Of a DNA stretch of 64,000 nucleotides, positions 50,141 to 58,678 are shown one piece after another; position 1 is the first letter of the stretch, and every line of letters starts with the position of its first letter. Where the stretch lies: assembly GCA_016213105.1 (NCBI GenBank), contig JACRBN010000007.1:1-64000 (forward strand), in the 5' to 3' direction. The position numbers were made by a program, and so were the translations under genes. This DNA is from Chloroflexota bacterium. Its GTDB lineage: Bacteria; Chloroflexota; Anaerolineae; Anaerolineales; Villigracilaceae. The notes beneath the pieces were generated by a model. It did not search any database, was not told the origin of the DNA, and saw only the letters and a list, made by a program, of their open reading frames with translations.

Positions 50141-50746
50141 CTACTTCTTCCAGTGCATGACGTGCGGCTGTTCACCCTCGGCAAAGCCCGAGATAATAAT
50201 CAGGGCATTGGTCACCGTGTGCCCGGGGTTGCGCCAGCGGTGGCTGAGTTTGGAGGCAAAAAGCAGGCTGTCCCCCGCTTCGAGTTGGAAGATTTCCTTC
50301 TCCACGTGATATTCCAGGCTGCCGCGCAGGCAGAACACGAATTCGTGGCCCGAATGGGTGATGGATGACGGTCCGCTCGAAGCGCCGCTCTCCAGGGTGA
50401 GCATGAAAGGCTCCACCCGCCCCATGAACTGCTCCCCGCCCAGGCCTTCGAACACCCCGCGGGCAAACGCCATGCGCGGACGTGCATCCGATTTGATGAA
50501 GACCACCTGGCGTTTTTCGGCTTCGGCCCCGAAGAAGGCGGTGATCGAGACGCCCAGGGCGTCGGCCAGTTTATACAGCGTGCTGACCGAGGGCGAGGTC
50601 TTGCCCCGCTCGATCATGCTGAGCGCGTTGGCAGACAAACCGCTGGCCGTAGCCAGCCCGCGCATGGAAATATTGTGCGCCTCCCGCAATTCGCGCAGGC
50701 GCCCGCCTACATCCACCGAAATGGCTTCCCGTTGAAAGGTTTCCAT
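50141..50746 (-). CDS. XRE-family regulator with C-terminal cupin domain
   Basis: A 201-residue protein from METFQREAISVDVGGRLREL (50746), with AGGAG upstream. The helix-turn-helix is REAHNISMRGLATASGLSAN then ALSMIERGKTSPSVSTLYKL; the cupin is SITHSGHEFVFCLRGSLEYH then VEKEIFQLEAGDSLLFASKL and SHRW. Relatives regulate sulfur, amino-acid or polyamine genes by sensing a small ligand in the cupin. It is divergent from the ArsR-cytochrome operon and probably controls it. Confidence 0.9.
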   Translation of the reverse strand: METFQREAISVDVGGRLRELREAHNISMRGLATASGLSANALSMIERGKTSPSVSTLYKLADALGVSITAFFGAEAEKRQVVFIKSDARPRMAFARGVFEGLGGEQFMGRVEPFMLTLESGASSGPSSITHSGHEFVFCLRGSLEYHVEKEIFQLEAGDSLLFASKLSHRWRNPGHTVTNALIIISGFAEGEQPHVMHWKK

Positions 50747-50766
50747 AATGGCTCCTGTAATGTGGA

Positions 50767-50785
50767 TAAGATATATCTTATTATA
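50767..50785 (-). promoter_or_regulatory. TAAGATATATCTTA palindrome at the XRE-cupin promoter
   Basis: The perfect 14-bp palindrome TAAGATATATCTTA (50767..50780) directly follows a minus-strand TATAAT box (50785..50780), covering the expected transcript start. A TAAGATA half-site also lies just before the divergent ArsR gene (about 50892-50898). This looks like an autoregulatory operator. Confidence 0.6.
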
Positions 50786-50908
50786 CACCAAATTTAATGT
50801 GACATTTAACAAAAGAAAATATGACAGGTTCCACTTTAGTGAATATCCCCACAATAGTATTATATTTCTCGTATATCCGTTTATCCGAATATAAGATAGG
50901 CAAACCTT

Positions 50909-51244
50909 ATGATCACACCCGCACTCCGCCAGGAAATCAGCCAGCTCGAAGCAGACTTCTGCTCCGCCCTCTCCGATCCCACGCGCATCTTCATCCTGTA
51001 CGCCCTCAGCGAGGGACCGCGCAACGTAACCGAACTCACCGCCGAACTTGGCATCCCCCAACCCACCACCTCGCGCCACCTCAAGATCCTGCGCGACCGC
51101 GGGTTGGTTCAAACCTCCCGTCAAGGCACCACCGTCACCTACAGCCTGGCCGATACGCGCCTGATCCAGGCACTCGACCTGCTGCGCGCCGTCATGCGTG
51201 AGCGCATCGCCTATCAAGCCAGCCTGGTGACCGAACTCATTTAA
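50909..51244 (+). CDS. ArsR-family transcription regulator
   Basis: A 111-residue winged-helix protein: LEADFCSALSDPTRIFILYA, LTAELGIPQPTTSRHLKILR then DRGLVQTSRQGTTVTYSLAD. It has a single Cys (position about 18) rather than the Cys pair of SqrR/BigR persulfide sensors or the metal box of ArsR itself, so its signal is unclear. It is 9 bp upstream of the octahaem cytochrome and heads the operon. Confidence 0.9.
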   Translation: MITPALRQEISQLEADFCSALSDPTRIFILYALSEGPRNVTELTAELGIPQPTTSRHLKILRDRGLVQTSRQGTTVTYSLADTRLIQALDLLRAVMRERIAYQASLVTELI

Positions 51245-51253
51245 GGAGATTCC

Positions 51254-52696
51254 ATGAAGAAGCCCTTCCCATTCTGGATCCTCGGCCTGGTCGGCATTTT
51301 GCTGATCGTACTCGTCCCGATCCTGTATTTCGTGCCTGCCACGCAGGCCGCCAGCAACGACCCATGGTCGAACCTCCCGCAACATCCTGTCCCCGTGGAA
51401 CACAAGGACATCGTCAAGGGCGATTTCAAGACCGGCCAGGATGTGACCAGGGCCTGTCTCGAATGCCACGCCGAGGCGGCGGAAGATTTCATGATGACCA
51501 CGCACTGGACCTGGGAAAGCAGGGAATTCGATGTCCCGTGGCGGGATGCGGCCGTGACCATCGGCAAGATCAATCAGATTAACAATTTCTGCATTGGCTC
51601 CCAGGGCAATGAGAACAAGTGCATGTCCTGCCACGCCGGCTACGGCTGGGAACAGGGACGCGAATCGGCCCTCTCCAATCCTGAGAACGTGGACTGCCTG
51701 GCCTGCCACGCCGACACGGGCATCTACGGCAAGGGCGCCTTTGGCAATCCCGCCGAGGGCGTCGACCTGGTGGCCTCGGCCCAAAGCGTGCGCCTGCCCA
51801 CCCGTGAGAACTGCGGCAAATGTCACTTCGACGGCGGCGGCGGCAACGGCGTCAAGCACGGCGACCTCGACGAGAGCCTGTACTTCCCCGGCGAGAACAT
51901 CGACGTTCACATGGGCAAGCTGAACTTCCAATGCACCGACTGCCACGTCACCACCGAGCACCAGGTGCTGGGACGCATGATCGCCGACAACTACACCATC
52001 GACCCCGCGGAACAGGTTTCCTGCGAACAATGCCACACGGACCAGAAACACGAGGATGAGCGCATCAACACCCACCTCGCCGCCGTGGCCTGCCAGACCT
52101 GCCACATCCCCGCCCTGGCCATCCAGGACCCAACCAAGGTCTATTGGGACTGGTCGAAGGCCGGGCAGGAAGGCCGTGTGGACGATCATTTCACCTACCT
52201 GAAGATCAAGGGCGAGTTCACCTACGAAAAGAATTATGCACCCGCCTACATCTGGTTCAACGGCAATAATGAGTATCGCTACATCCTCGGCGACAAGATC
52301 GACCCCGAAGGCATCACCTACATCAACAAGCCGGCTGGGACGATCAACGACCCCAGGGCCAAAATCTTCCCGTTCAAGATCCACGTCGCCAAGCAACCCT
52401 TCGATGCGGTCAACCTGTACCTGCTGCAACCCATCACCTCGGGCAAGGACGGCTTCTGGACCAATTTCGATTGGAACCAGGCCTTCGAACTGGCCGAACC
52501 GATCACCGGCCTGAAATACAGCGGACAGTACGATTTCGCCACCACAACCATGTACTGGCCGACCACCCACATGGTCCAGCCCGCCTCCAGGGCTTTGCAG
52601 TGCGATAGCTGCCACGGTGAGAGCGGCCGCATGGACTGGGGGGCCCTCGGCTATCCCGGCGACCCAATCGAATGGGGCGGACGCACATCCAAGTAA
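51254..52696 (+). CDS. Octahaem c-type cytochrome, tetrathionate reductase (OTR) family
   Basis: A 480-residue exported protein with an N-terminal signal anchor (WILGLVGILLIVLVPILYFV). Eight CxxCH motifs are present: CLECH, CMSCH, CLACH, CGKCH, CTDCH, CEQCH, CQTCH, CDSCH. NNFCIGSQGNENKCMSCHAG then YGW is close to the OTR family. Relatives reduce tetrathionate, nitrite or hydroxylamine in vitro; the true substrate here is unknown, but the thiosulfate-type transporters downstream favour a sulfur oxyanion. The protein acts outside the cytoplasmic membrane. Confidence 0.9.
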   Translation: MKKPFPFWILGLVGILLIVLVPILYFVPATQAASNDPWSNLPQHPVPVEHKDIVKGDFKTGQDVTRACLECHAEAAEDFMMTTHWTWESREFDVPWRDAAVTIGKINQINNFCIGSQGNENKCMSCHAGYGWEQGRESALSNPENVDCLACHADTGIYGKGAFGNPAEGVDLVASAQSVRLPTRENCGKCHFDGGGGNGVKHGDLDESLYFPGENIDVHMGKLNFQCTDCHVTTEHQVLGRMIADNYTIDPAEQVSCEQCHTDQKHEDERINTHLAAVACQTCHIPALAIQDPTKVYWDWSKAGQEGRVDDHFTYLKIKGEFTYEKNYAPAYIWFNGNNEYRYILGDKIDPEGITYINKPAGTINDPRAKIFPFKIHVAKQPFDAVNLYLLQPITSGKDGFWTNFDWNQAFELAEPITGLKYSGQYDFATTTMYWPTTHMVQPASRALQCDSCHGESGRMDWGALGYPGDPIEWGGRTSK

Positions 52697-55441
52697 ATGG
52701 ATAAAACAATGAACAAACGTCAACTCTCCTTTACCCTCCTGCTGGCTGGATTGCTCGTCATCGGGCTGGGATTCGGCATCCAGTCCGTGTATGCAAAGCA
52801 CAGCGACGCTCCCGCCATCGAGGCCTCGCCCATCCACCCGACCTTCCCCCTGCTCGATGCCAACGGGGCCAACGTGCTGAAGAACGGCGGCGACGTCTCT
52901 CCCATGCAGACCTGCGGCCAGTGCCACGATACCGAATACATTCAACAGCACGCCTTCCATTCGGACCTGGGCTTGAGCGACTATGCGCAGTCTAGCGAAA
53001 CCTGGGACGCCAGCAACGGCGTTTTCGGCCAGTGGGACCCGCTGACCTACCGCTACCTCTCGCAGAAGAACGATGAACGCCTCGACCTTTCGACCGCGGA
53101 ATGGCTGATGGTCAACGCCAACCGCGTCATCGGCGGCGGACCGGCCGACACCACCCGCGGCGGCAAACCGCTCTCGGGCGTGAAGGGCGACGCAGCGAAC
53201 CCCGAGGCCAGCATCCTCGATCCCGAAACGGGCCAGCCCACAGCCTGGGATTGGTCTGAATCGGGCACGATGGAGATGAACTGCTTCGTCTGCCATCTCC
53301 AGGATCCCAACAACGTGCAGCGCGTGAAGGCCATCCAGGCGGGGAAATTCGGCAGCGCCGCCACGGCCACCCTGGTCGGCACGGGCATCGTCACCCACAC
53401 CACCAGCGACTATTTCTGGAACGACGCCGCCTTCGACGCCGAGGGCAACCTCAAGGAGCGCTACGTCCTCATCCAGGACCCGACCAACGCCAACTGCGCG
53501 GCCTGCCACGGCGAGATCCACCCCGAGGCGCTGGAACCGCTCACGATCTCAGCCTGTGACCTCGACTACCCGCAGACCGCCACCACCGGACAGGTCATCG
53601 CTGCCCAGAAGATTAACGAATCGGGCGTGAACCTGGCGGACAAACAGGAACTCAACCACTCCTGGGACATTCACGCCGAGCGCCAGCTGCAATGCACCGA
53701 CTGCCACTTCGCGCTGAACAATCCCGCGCACGCTCTGGAGATCCAGGGCGAGGACCCAGAGCACCTGGTCTACGACCCGCGCAAGCTCGACATCGGCGAA
53801 TACATCCAGCGCCCCGACCATGACTTCGCGCGCGGACAGAGCGCCCAGTTCAACATCAAACCCGAGATGAAGGGCACCATGCGCCGCTGCGAATCCTGCC
53901 ACGACGCGAACCAGGCACACGCCGACTGGCTGCCCTACGTGGACAAGCACATGAATGCCGTGGCCTGCGAGTCCTGCCACATCACGCAGATGTACGCCCC
54001 CGCCATCCAGACCTATGACTGGACCGTGGTCAGTGTGGACGGACAGCCCGCCAGCCAATGCCGCGGCGTGGAAGGCGACCCGAACTCGGTCACCTCGCTG
54101 GTGACGGGCTTCGAACCCGCCCTGCTCAACCGCACCAACGTGGACGGCAAAAAACTGCTGGCCCCGTACAACCTGATCACGGCCTACTACTGGGTCTACG
54201 ACGACCCGAACGGCCCGCGCCCCGTGCGCCTCGTGGACCTGGAAGCGGCCTACCTCGTGGACGGCGGCTACGCGCCCGAGATCCTCTCCGCCTTCGACGC
54301 GAACTCGGACGGCTCCCTCGACGAGAACGAACTGAAGATCGACTCGGACGAAAAACAAGGTGTGGTCGCCAGCCAACTCTCCGCGCTCGGGTTGAAGAAT
54401 CCGCGCATCGAGGGCCAGGTGCAGCCATACAGCATCAACCACAACGTGGCGCGCGGCGAGGACGCGGTCAACGACTGCAAATCCTGCCACAACACGCCCG
54501 AAGAATCGCGCGTCAGCCAGCCCATCGAACTGGCCGCCTACGCCCCCAACGGCGTGATGCCCCGCTTCGTGGACGGAACGAACGTCAACGTCAGCGGCGA
54601 GATCGTGCTCAAGGACGGCGCGGTCTACTACCAGCCCAAACCGACCAACGACAAGATGTACGTCTTCGGCTCCAGCCGCGTGAACTGGATCGACTGGCTG
54701 GGCGCGCTGGCCTTCGTGGGCGCACTGCTGGGCGTGCTCGGACACGGCACCTTCCGCTACGTCAACTTCATGCGCAGGCCGAAGGGCAAGGTCGAGACCA
54801 AACCCGTGTACATGTACGAAGCCTATCGCCGCTTCTGGCACTGGCTCCAGACCACATCCATCATCATCCTGCTCTTCACGGGGTTGATCATCCACCGCCC
54901 CGACGTGTTCGGCATCTTCTCCTTCCGCGGCGTGGTGCTGATTCACAACGTGCTGGCCGCCATCCTGGTGATAAATGCCCTGCTGTCGGTCTTCTACCAC
55001 CTGACCACCGGCCGCGTGCAGGAATACATCCCGCGCCCGTATGGCTTCTTCGACGACGCCATCGTGCAGGCCAAGTACTACATCGGCGGCATCTTCAAGG
55101 GTGAAGCGCATCCGTTCGCGAAGACGCCGAACAGCCGCATGAACCCGATCCAGAAGGCCACCTATTTCGCCATCCTGCTGGTGCTGCTGCCCCTGCAAAT
55201 GATCTCGGGCGCCTTGATGTGGGGCGTACAGCAATTCCCCGCCATCGCCAACCTGTTCGGCGGCCTGCCCGTGCTGGCCCCCTTCCACTCGCTGGTGGCC
55301 TGGCTGTTCGCAGCCTTCATCATCGTGCACGTGTACATGACCACCACGGGCGCCACCCCGGTCGAATCCATCCGCGCGATGGTCACAGGCTGGGAGGACG
55401 TGGAAGTCCACAGCCATCATGAAGAATCAGGCGCTTCGTAA
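52697..55441 (+). CDS. Seven-haem cytochrome c fused to a cytochrome b561-type membrane anchor
   Basis: A 914-residue protein. The exported N-terminal two-thirds has seven CxxCH motifs: CGQCH, CFVCH, CAACH, CTDCH, CESCH, CESCH, CKSCH. At about 535-548 FDANSDGSLDENEL is a canonical EF-hand calcium loop. From about 665 to 895 come five helices of the thiosulfate-reductase/formate-dehydrogenase cytochrome b type, with YRRFWHWLQTTSIIILLFTG, LIHNVLAAILVINALLSVFY and FHSLVAWLFAAFIIVHVYM holding the likely haem His. It probably moves electrons between quinol and the octahaem enzyme. Its ATG follows the upstream stop with no gap. Confidence 0.88.
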   Translation: MDKTMNKRQLSFTLLLAGLLVIGLGFGIQSVYAKHSDAPAIEASPIHPTFPLLDANGANVLKNGGDVSPMQTCGQCHDTEYIQQHAFHSDLGLSDYAQSSETWDASNGVFGQWDPLTYRYLSQKNDERLDLSTAEWLMVNANRVIGGGPADTTRGGKPLSGVKGDAANPEASILDPETGQPTAWDWSESGTMEMNCFVCHLQDPNNVQRVKAIQAGKFGSAATATLVGTGIVTHTTSDYFWNDAAFDAEGNLKERYVLIQDPTNANCAACHGEIHPEALEPLTISACDLDYPQTATTGQVIAAQKINESGVNLADKQELNHSWDIHAERQLQCTDCHFALNNPAHALEIQGEDPEHLVYDPRKLDIGEYIQRPDHDFARGQSAQFNIKPEMKGTMRRCESCHDANQAHADWLPYVDKHMNAVACESCHITQMYAPAIQTYDWTVVSVDGQPASQCRGVEGDPNSVTSLVTGFEPALLNRTNVDGKKLLAPYNLITAYYWVYDDPNGPRPVRLVDLEAAYLVDGGYAPEILSAFDANSDGSLDENELKIDSDEKQGVVASQLSALGLKNPRIEGQVQPYSINHNVARGEDAVNDCKSCHNTPEESRVSQPIELAAYAPNGVMPRFVDGTNVNVSGEIVLKDGAVYYQPKPTNDKMYVFGSSRVNWIDWLGALAFVGALLGVLGHGTFRYVNFMRRPKGKVETKPVYMYEAYRRFWHWLQTTSIIILLFTGLIIHRPDVFGIFSFRGVVLIHNVLAAILVINALLSVFYHLTTGRVQEYIPRPYGFFDDAIVQAKYYIGGIFKGEAHPFAKTPNSRMNPIQKATYFAILLVLLPLQMISGALMWGVQQFPAIANLFGGLPVLAPFHSLVAWLFAAFIIVHVYMTTTGATPVESIRAMVTGWEDVEVHSHHEESGAS

Positions 55442-55468
55442 TTCGCGTTCGTGACAAGGAGATTTATT

Positions 55469-56020
55469 ATGACCACTGCAACTCCTGCAACACCCCAAAA
55501 GGCGCAGTACGGCCCCAAGCCGTACGTGCATCCCTACTTTGGCGGATTCGTGCTGGGCATCGTCCTGTTCCTGGCCATGTTCCTGACGGGCAACGGCCTG
55601 GGCTCCTCGGGCGCCACCAGCCGCATCGACGCGGCCATCGTGGACGCGATCAGCCCCTCGCACGTGGACAACAATCCCTACCTGCTCAAGATGGCGGGCG
55701 GCGACAAGAACCCGCTGGACGACTGGATCGTGCCGGTCTTCTTCGGCGCCCTGCTGGGCGGATTCTCCTCGGGCCTGTTCAACCGCCGTTTGAAATTCGA
55801 GACCACCAAAGGCCCGAACATCTCGGTGCGCACGCGCTGGCTGGTGGCCTTCCTGGGCGGCGTGATCTTCCTGTACGGGGCGCGCCTGGCGCGCGGCTGC
55901 ACCTCGGGCCAGGCCCTGACGGGCGGAACGACGCTCTCGGCCGGCTCGTGGCTGATCATGTTCTCCATCTTCGGCGGCGCGTATGCGCTGGCCTACTTCG
56001 TCCGCAAATTGTGGAACTAG
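55469..56020 (+). CDS. YeeE/YedE family transporter subunit (first)
   Basis: A 183-residue membrane protein from MTTATPATPQ (55469), AAGGAG upstream. Helices at about 25-45, 85-103, 120-140 and 150-175; ARLARGCTSGQALTGGTTLS is the conserved Cys motif of the family, which includes the thiosulfate transporter TsuA. It forms half of a split transporter with the next gene, 9 bp downstream. Confidence 0.87.
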   Translation: MTTATPATPQKAQYGPKPYVHPYFGGFVLGIVLFLAMFLTGNGLGSSGATSRIDAAIVDAISPSHVDNNPYLLKMAGGDKNPLDDWIVPVFFGALLGGFSSGLFNRRLKFETTKGPNISVRTRWLVAFLGGVIFLYGARLARGCTSGQALTGGTTLSAGSWLIMFSIFGGAYALAYFVRKLWN

Positions 56021-56029
56021 GAGGCTGAG

Positions 56030-57304
56030 ATGCAATTCCCACTTCAAAGTTTTAATGCCGTCAGCGCCGCCAACCCGTGGACGTACGTGCTCTTCGGCCT
56101 GATCGGTTTTGCCTTCGGTTTCACCCTTGAAATGTCGGGCTTCGGCAACAGCACCAAGCTGGCCGCGCAGTTCTACTTCAAGGAATTGACCGTGCTCAAG
56201 GTCATGTTCACCGCCATCGTCACCGCCATGGTGCTGACCTTCGGCGCGGCGGGCCTGGGCATCCTGGATTTCAGCCTGGTATGGGTCAATCACACCTACA
56301 TCGCCTCGGGCATCGTCGGCGGGTTGATCATGGGCGTCGGCTTCATCGTCGGCGGCTTCTGCCCCACCACGTCGCTGGCCTCGGCCTCGACGGGCAAGAT
56401 CGACGGCATGATGTTCATGCTGGGCGGCTTCGTGGGCGCCTTCCTGTTCGGCGAGACCGAGCAGTACTTCACCCAGTGGTACAACAACGCGGGCTTCTAC
56501 GGCCGCCTGACCCTCGACCAGGTCTTCGGCCTGCCCGTGGGCGTGGTCGTGCTGCTGGTGGTGCTGATGGCCCTGTTCATGTTCTGGGGCGCGGAACAAC
56601 TGGAACGCTTGATCGGCAAAAAGGATATGTCGCATGAGCCCAGGCTGCGCCTGTTCGGCGCGGGCGCGCTCTTCGTCGGCGCCGTGGCCGTGGTACTGAT
56701 CGGCCAGCCCAGCCTCGAATCCCGCTACGCCAAGGTGACCTTCACCCGCACCGTGAACGCGCAGGAGGTCAGCTACTCCGCCGACGACATGCTGGCCAAC
56801 CGACTGGTGTTCGTCTCGCCGGCCGAGGCTTTCAAGGCCGAGTACAACCAGTCCATGAACCCGATCTACCTCGACGTGCGCTCCGAAGCGGACTATAACC
56901 TGTACCACATCGAGAACGCGGTCAACGTGCCGCTGGCGCACATCAGCGAGGTCATCCCGACCCTGTTGAGCGAACCTGCCGCCAACTCGGTCTTCATCCT
57001 GATCAGCAACGACGAGACCGCCGCCGTGCAGGCCTGGAAAATTTTGGTGGCGTCGAGCGTTCCGAATGTATACGTGCTCGAAGGCGGCGTCAACAACTGG
57101 ATCAGCTTCTTCGCGGAGGATGATCCCGCGCTCCAGCCCAACCCGCTGGCGGGCGACGACCAGTTGAAGTACACCTTCCCCGCCGCCCTGGGCGCGCGCT
57201 ACGAGTCGTGCAGTCCCAGCCCGATCGAATACGAAAACCTGACCTACGACGCCCGCATCGTCCTGCAGCTCAAACGCGACAAGAGCGGCGGCGGCTGCGG
57301 ATAA
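56030..57304 (+). CDS. YeeE/YedE transporter subunit fused to a rhodanese domain lacking its cysteine
   Basis: A 424-residue protein. The N-terminal half (1-240) has YedE helices with GFAFGFTLEMSGFGNSTKLA and VGFIVGGFCPTTSLASASTG. An extracytoplasmic rhodanese domain follows (about 255-375): NPIYLDVRSEADYNLYHIEN then AVNVPLAHI. Where the catalytic Cys loop should be there is FILISNDETAAVQAW, so the sulfur-carrying Cys is absent. The C-terminus holds two other Cys, ARYESCSPSP and the final SGGGCG. It probably binds or guides thiosulfate or persulfide rather than transferring sulfur by the usual route. Confidence 0.87.
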   Translation: MQFPLQSFNAVSAANPWTYVLFGLIGFAFGFTLEMSGFGNSTKLAAQFYFKELTVLKVMFTAIVTAMVLTFGAAGLGILDFSLVWVNHTYIASGIVGGLIMGVGFIVGGFCPTTSLASASTGKIDGMMFMLGGFVGAFLFGETEQYFTQWYNNAGFYGRLTLDQVFGLPVGVVVLLVVLMALFMFWGAEQLERLIGKKDMSHEPRLRLFGAGALFVGAVAVVLIGQPSLESRYAKVTFTRTVNAQEVSYSADDMLANRLVFVSPAEAFKAEYNQSMNPIYLDVRSEADYNLYHIENAVNVPLAHISEVIPTLLSEPAANSVFILISNDETAAVQAWKILVASSVPNVYVLEGGVNNWISFFAEDDPALQPNPLAGDDQLKYTFPAALGARYESCSPSPIEYENLTYDARIVLQLKRDKSGGGCG

Positions 57305-57353
57305 TCTCCATTGAAAATCAGGGGTCAGATCGCCACTGATCCATGAGGAGCAA

Positions 57354-57392
57354 CAGAAGAAGGCTTCGGAAACGTCCCGGAGCCTTCTTCTG
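57354..57392 (+). terminator. Terminator of the cytochrome-transporter operon
   Basis: CAGAAGAAGGCT and AGCCTTCTTCTG with inner pairing form a strong stem followed by a T7 run. Confidence 0.9.
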
Positions 57393-57495
57393 TTTTTTTG
57401 TAACGCCTTTCAATGCCGTTGCCCAAACCACCCATTCGTTGTATGCTATAAGCATTCACAGGAATCGATCCCGATTTTTCCAGTTCGGAGGAAAC

Positions 57496-57993
57496 ATGAA
57501 CGCAAAATCCACCCTGCGCGCGCTGTCTGCCCTGGGCGTCTGCGCCCTGTCCCTGCTGGCTTGCAGTTTCTTCTCGCGCCTGGCTCCCAGCGCCCCCAGC
57601 CCCGCCGCGCCGCCAAACATCCCGCCCACCTTCACCTTCGTTCCCCTGCCCGCCGCCACCACCACGCCCCGCCCCACGAACACCGCCCGCCCGCAAAATA
57701 CGCCCACCGAGAAGGAGGCCGACTGTTATCGCTGGGACGAGATCACCCTTCAGATGGCGGGTCAGACGGTGTGCGTCTATGGGGTGGCCTATTCACACCA
57801 GGGACAAAGCCGCATCGACTTCTCCCCCGCGCGCAACACTTTCTTCCTGATCGACAGCGTGTATTACTACCCTGACCTGGAAGAAGGCTCATGTGTGGTG
57901 GCCAAGGAGGAGGTCGAGGTCTTCGACAGCAAGATCCCCTACATGACCATCAACGGCGAACTGTACAACTGCGAACCCTGGATGGAGGAGTAA
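57496..57993 (+). CDS. Small secreted lipoprotein, function unknown
   Basis: A 165-residue protein from MNAKSTLRALSALGVCALSL with lipobox LSLLACSF and a Pro/Thr-rich linker (about 30-72). The mature domain (75-165) has several Cys and an SH3-like look (MAGQTVCVYGVAYSHQGQSR, ARNTFFLIDSVYY). GGAGGAAAC precedes the ATG at 57496. Confidence 0.75.
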   Translation: MNAKSTLRALSALGVCALSLLACSFFSRLAPSAPSPAAPPNIPPTFTFVPLPAATTTPRPTNTARPQNTPTEKEADCYRWDEITLQMAGQTVCVYGVAYSHQGQSRIDFSPARNTFFLIDSVYYYPDLEEGSCVVAKEEVEVFDSKIPYMTINGELYNCEPWMEE

Positions 57994-58004
57994 CCGTCAC
58001 ACCT

Positions 58005-58670
58005 GGATATTCGCGATAAAAATACAATCCAAAACTGGCCTCCTGGCGCTGACCGGTGAATCGGTAGTTGCTGGGACTGCTCCCCTCGTGAAGCGGACTT
58101 CGCCCTCGCGCAGCACCCCCGCAGTGTAACGGAGGGGGGCAGGCTGCTTCGCGATAGCGGATTTCGAGCACCTTGTTCCCGTCCGCGTCCGCGGTGAGGG
58201 AGGTGGAGCCGAGACCTGCCCTGAGCACAGTCGAAGGGTGGTCGGAGAGCATATACTCCACGGTCATGGGTTGGGGGGCGGTGTATTTTCTCATCGCAAT
58301 GCGTGTGGAACCAGCCATGCCTGCACTGAGCACAGTCGAAGTGTAGTACTTGGTAATCTCACTGCCGTTCTTGACTTCATAGTGTGTGCCGACGCCTGCC
58401 TTGAGCCTGTCGAAGGGAAGAGAATCGTCTCCTGGTCGATGACGGATTTTACCCGTTTTCCGTCCGCGTCGAATGTGAAGGTGGCTATCACTACATTGTT
58501 CTTCTTCACCTGCACTAGGCGGTTTCCCCACAGGGGCGCTTCGCAGTCGGCATCGTATTTCAGGTTGAACGTGTCCGCTCTGCGGCGATAGAATAAGTAG
58601 GGTATCTGGTAAAGATATTCCTGATATTCATCGTTTGGCTTGCGTGGAAGGTTGATGCCATCTGATCTCA
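58005..58670 (-). pseudogene. Degenerate Rhs core fragment with several micro-insertions
   Basis: Two frames are needed: FTFDADGKRVKSVIDQETIL in one, then THYEVKNGSEITKYY, AGSTRIAMRKYTAPQPMTVE and YMLSDH/LGSTSLTADADGNKV in another, ending RFTGQRQEASFGLYFYRE. These are Rhs/YD core motifs. Extra blocks split them: CEAPLWGN inside YDA(D)-RLVQV, DRLKAG before VGTHYEV, TSTVLSAG before AGSTRI and PSTVLRAG inside SDH-LGSTS. Each is about 24 bases and GC-rich in an otherwise AT-richer context. Not functional. Confidence 0.8.
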
Positions 58671-58678
58671 TGCGGACT

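Noticed and set aside
50747-53521. Very long minus-strand open frame that extends the XRE-cupin gene upstream to 1126 codons
   Set aside because: It is antisense to the octahaem cytochrome and part of the next gene; GC-rich codon bias on the plus strand creates long antisense frames. The regulator starts at 50746 with its own ribosome site.
53549-55420. 623-codon minus-strand frame opposite the haem-b561 gene
   Set aside because: The plus strand encodes seven haem motifs and a b561 domain with normal codon use; the antisense product is low-complexity Val/Gly/His-rich sequence without any domain.
55469-57304. Selenium-metabolism (YedE/YedF) operon
   Set aside because: No selD, selenophosphate or Sec-linked gene is nearby and the YedF-like gene is 40 kb away; the cytochrome context fits thiosulfate transport better, so selenium was not claimed.
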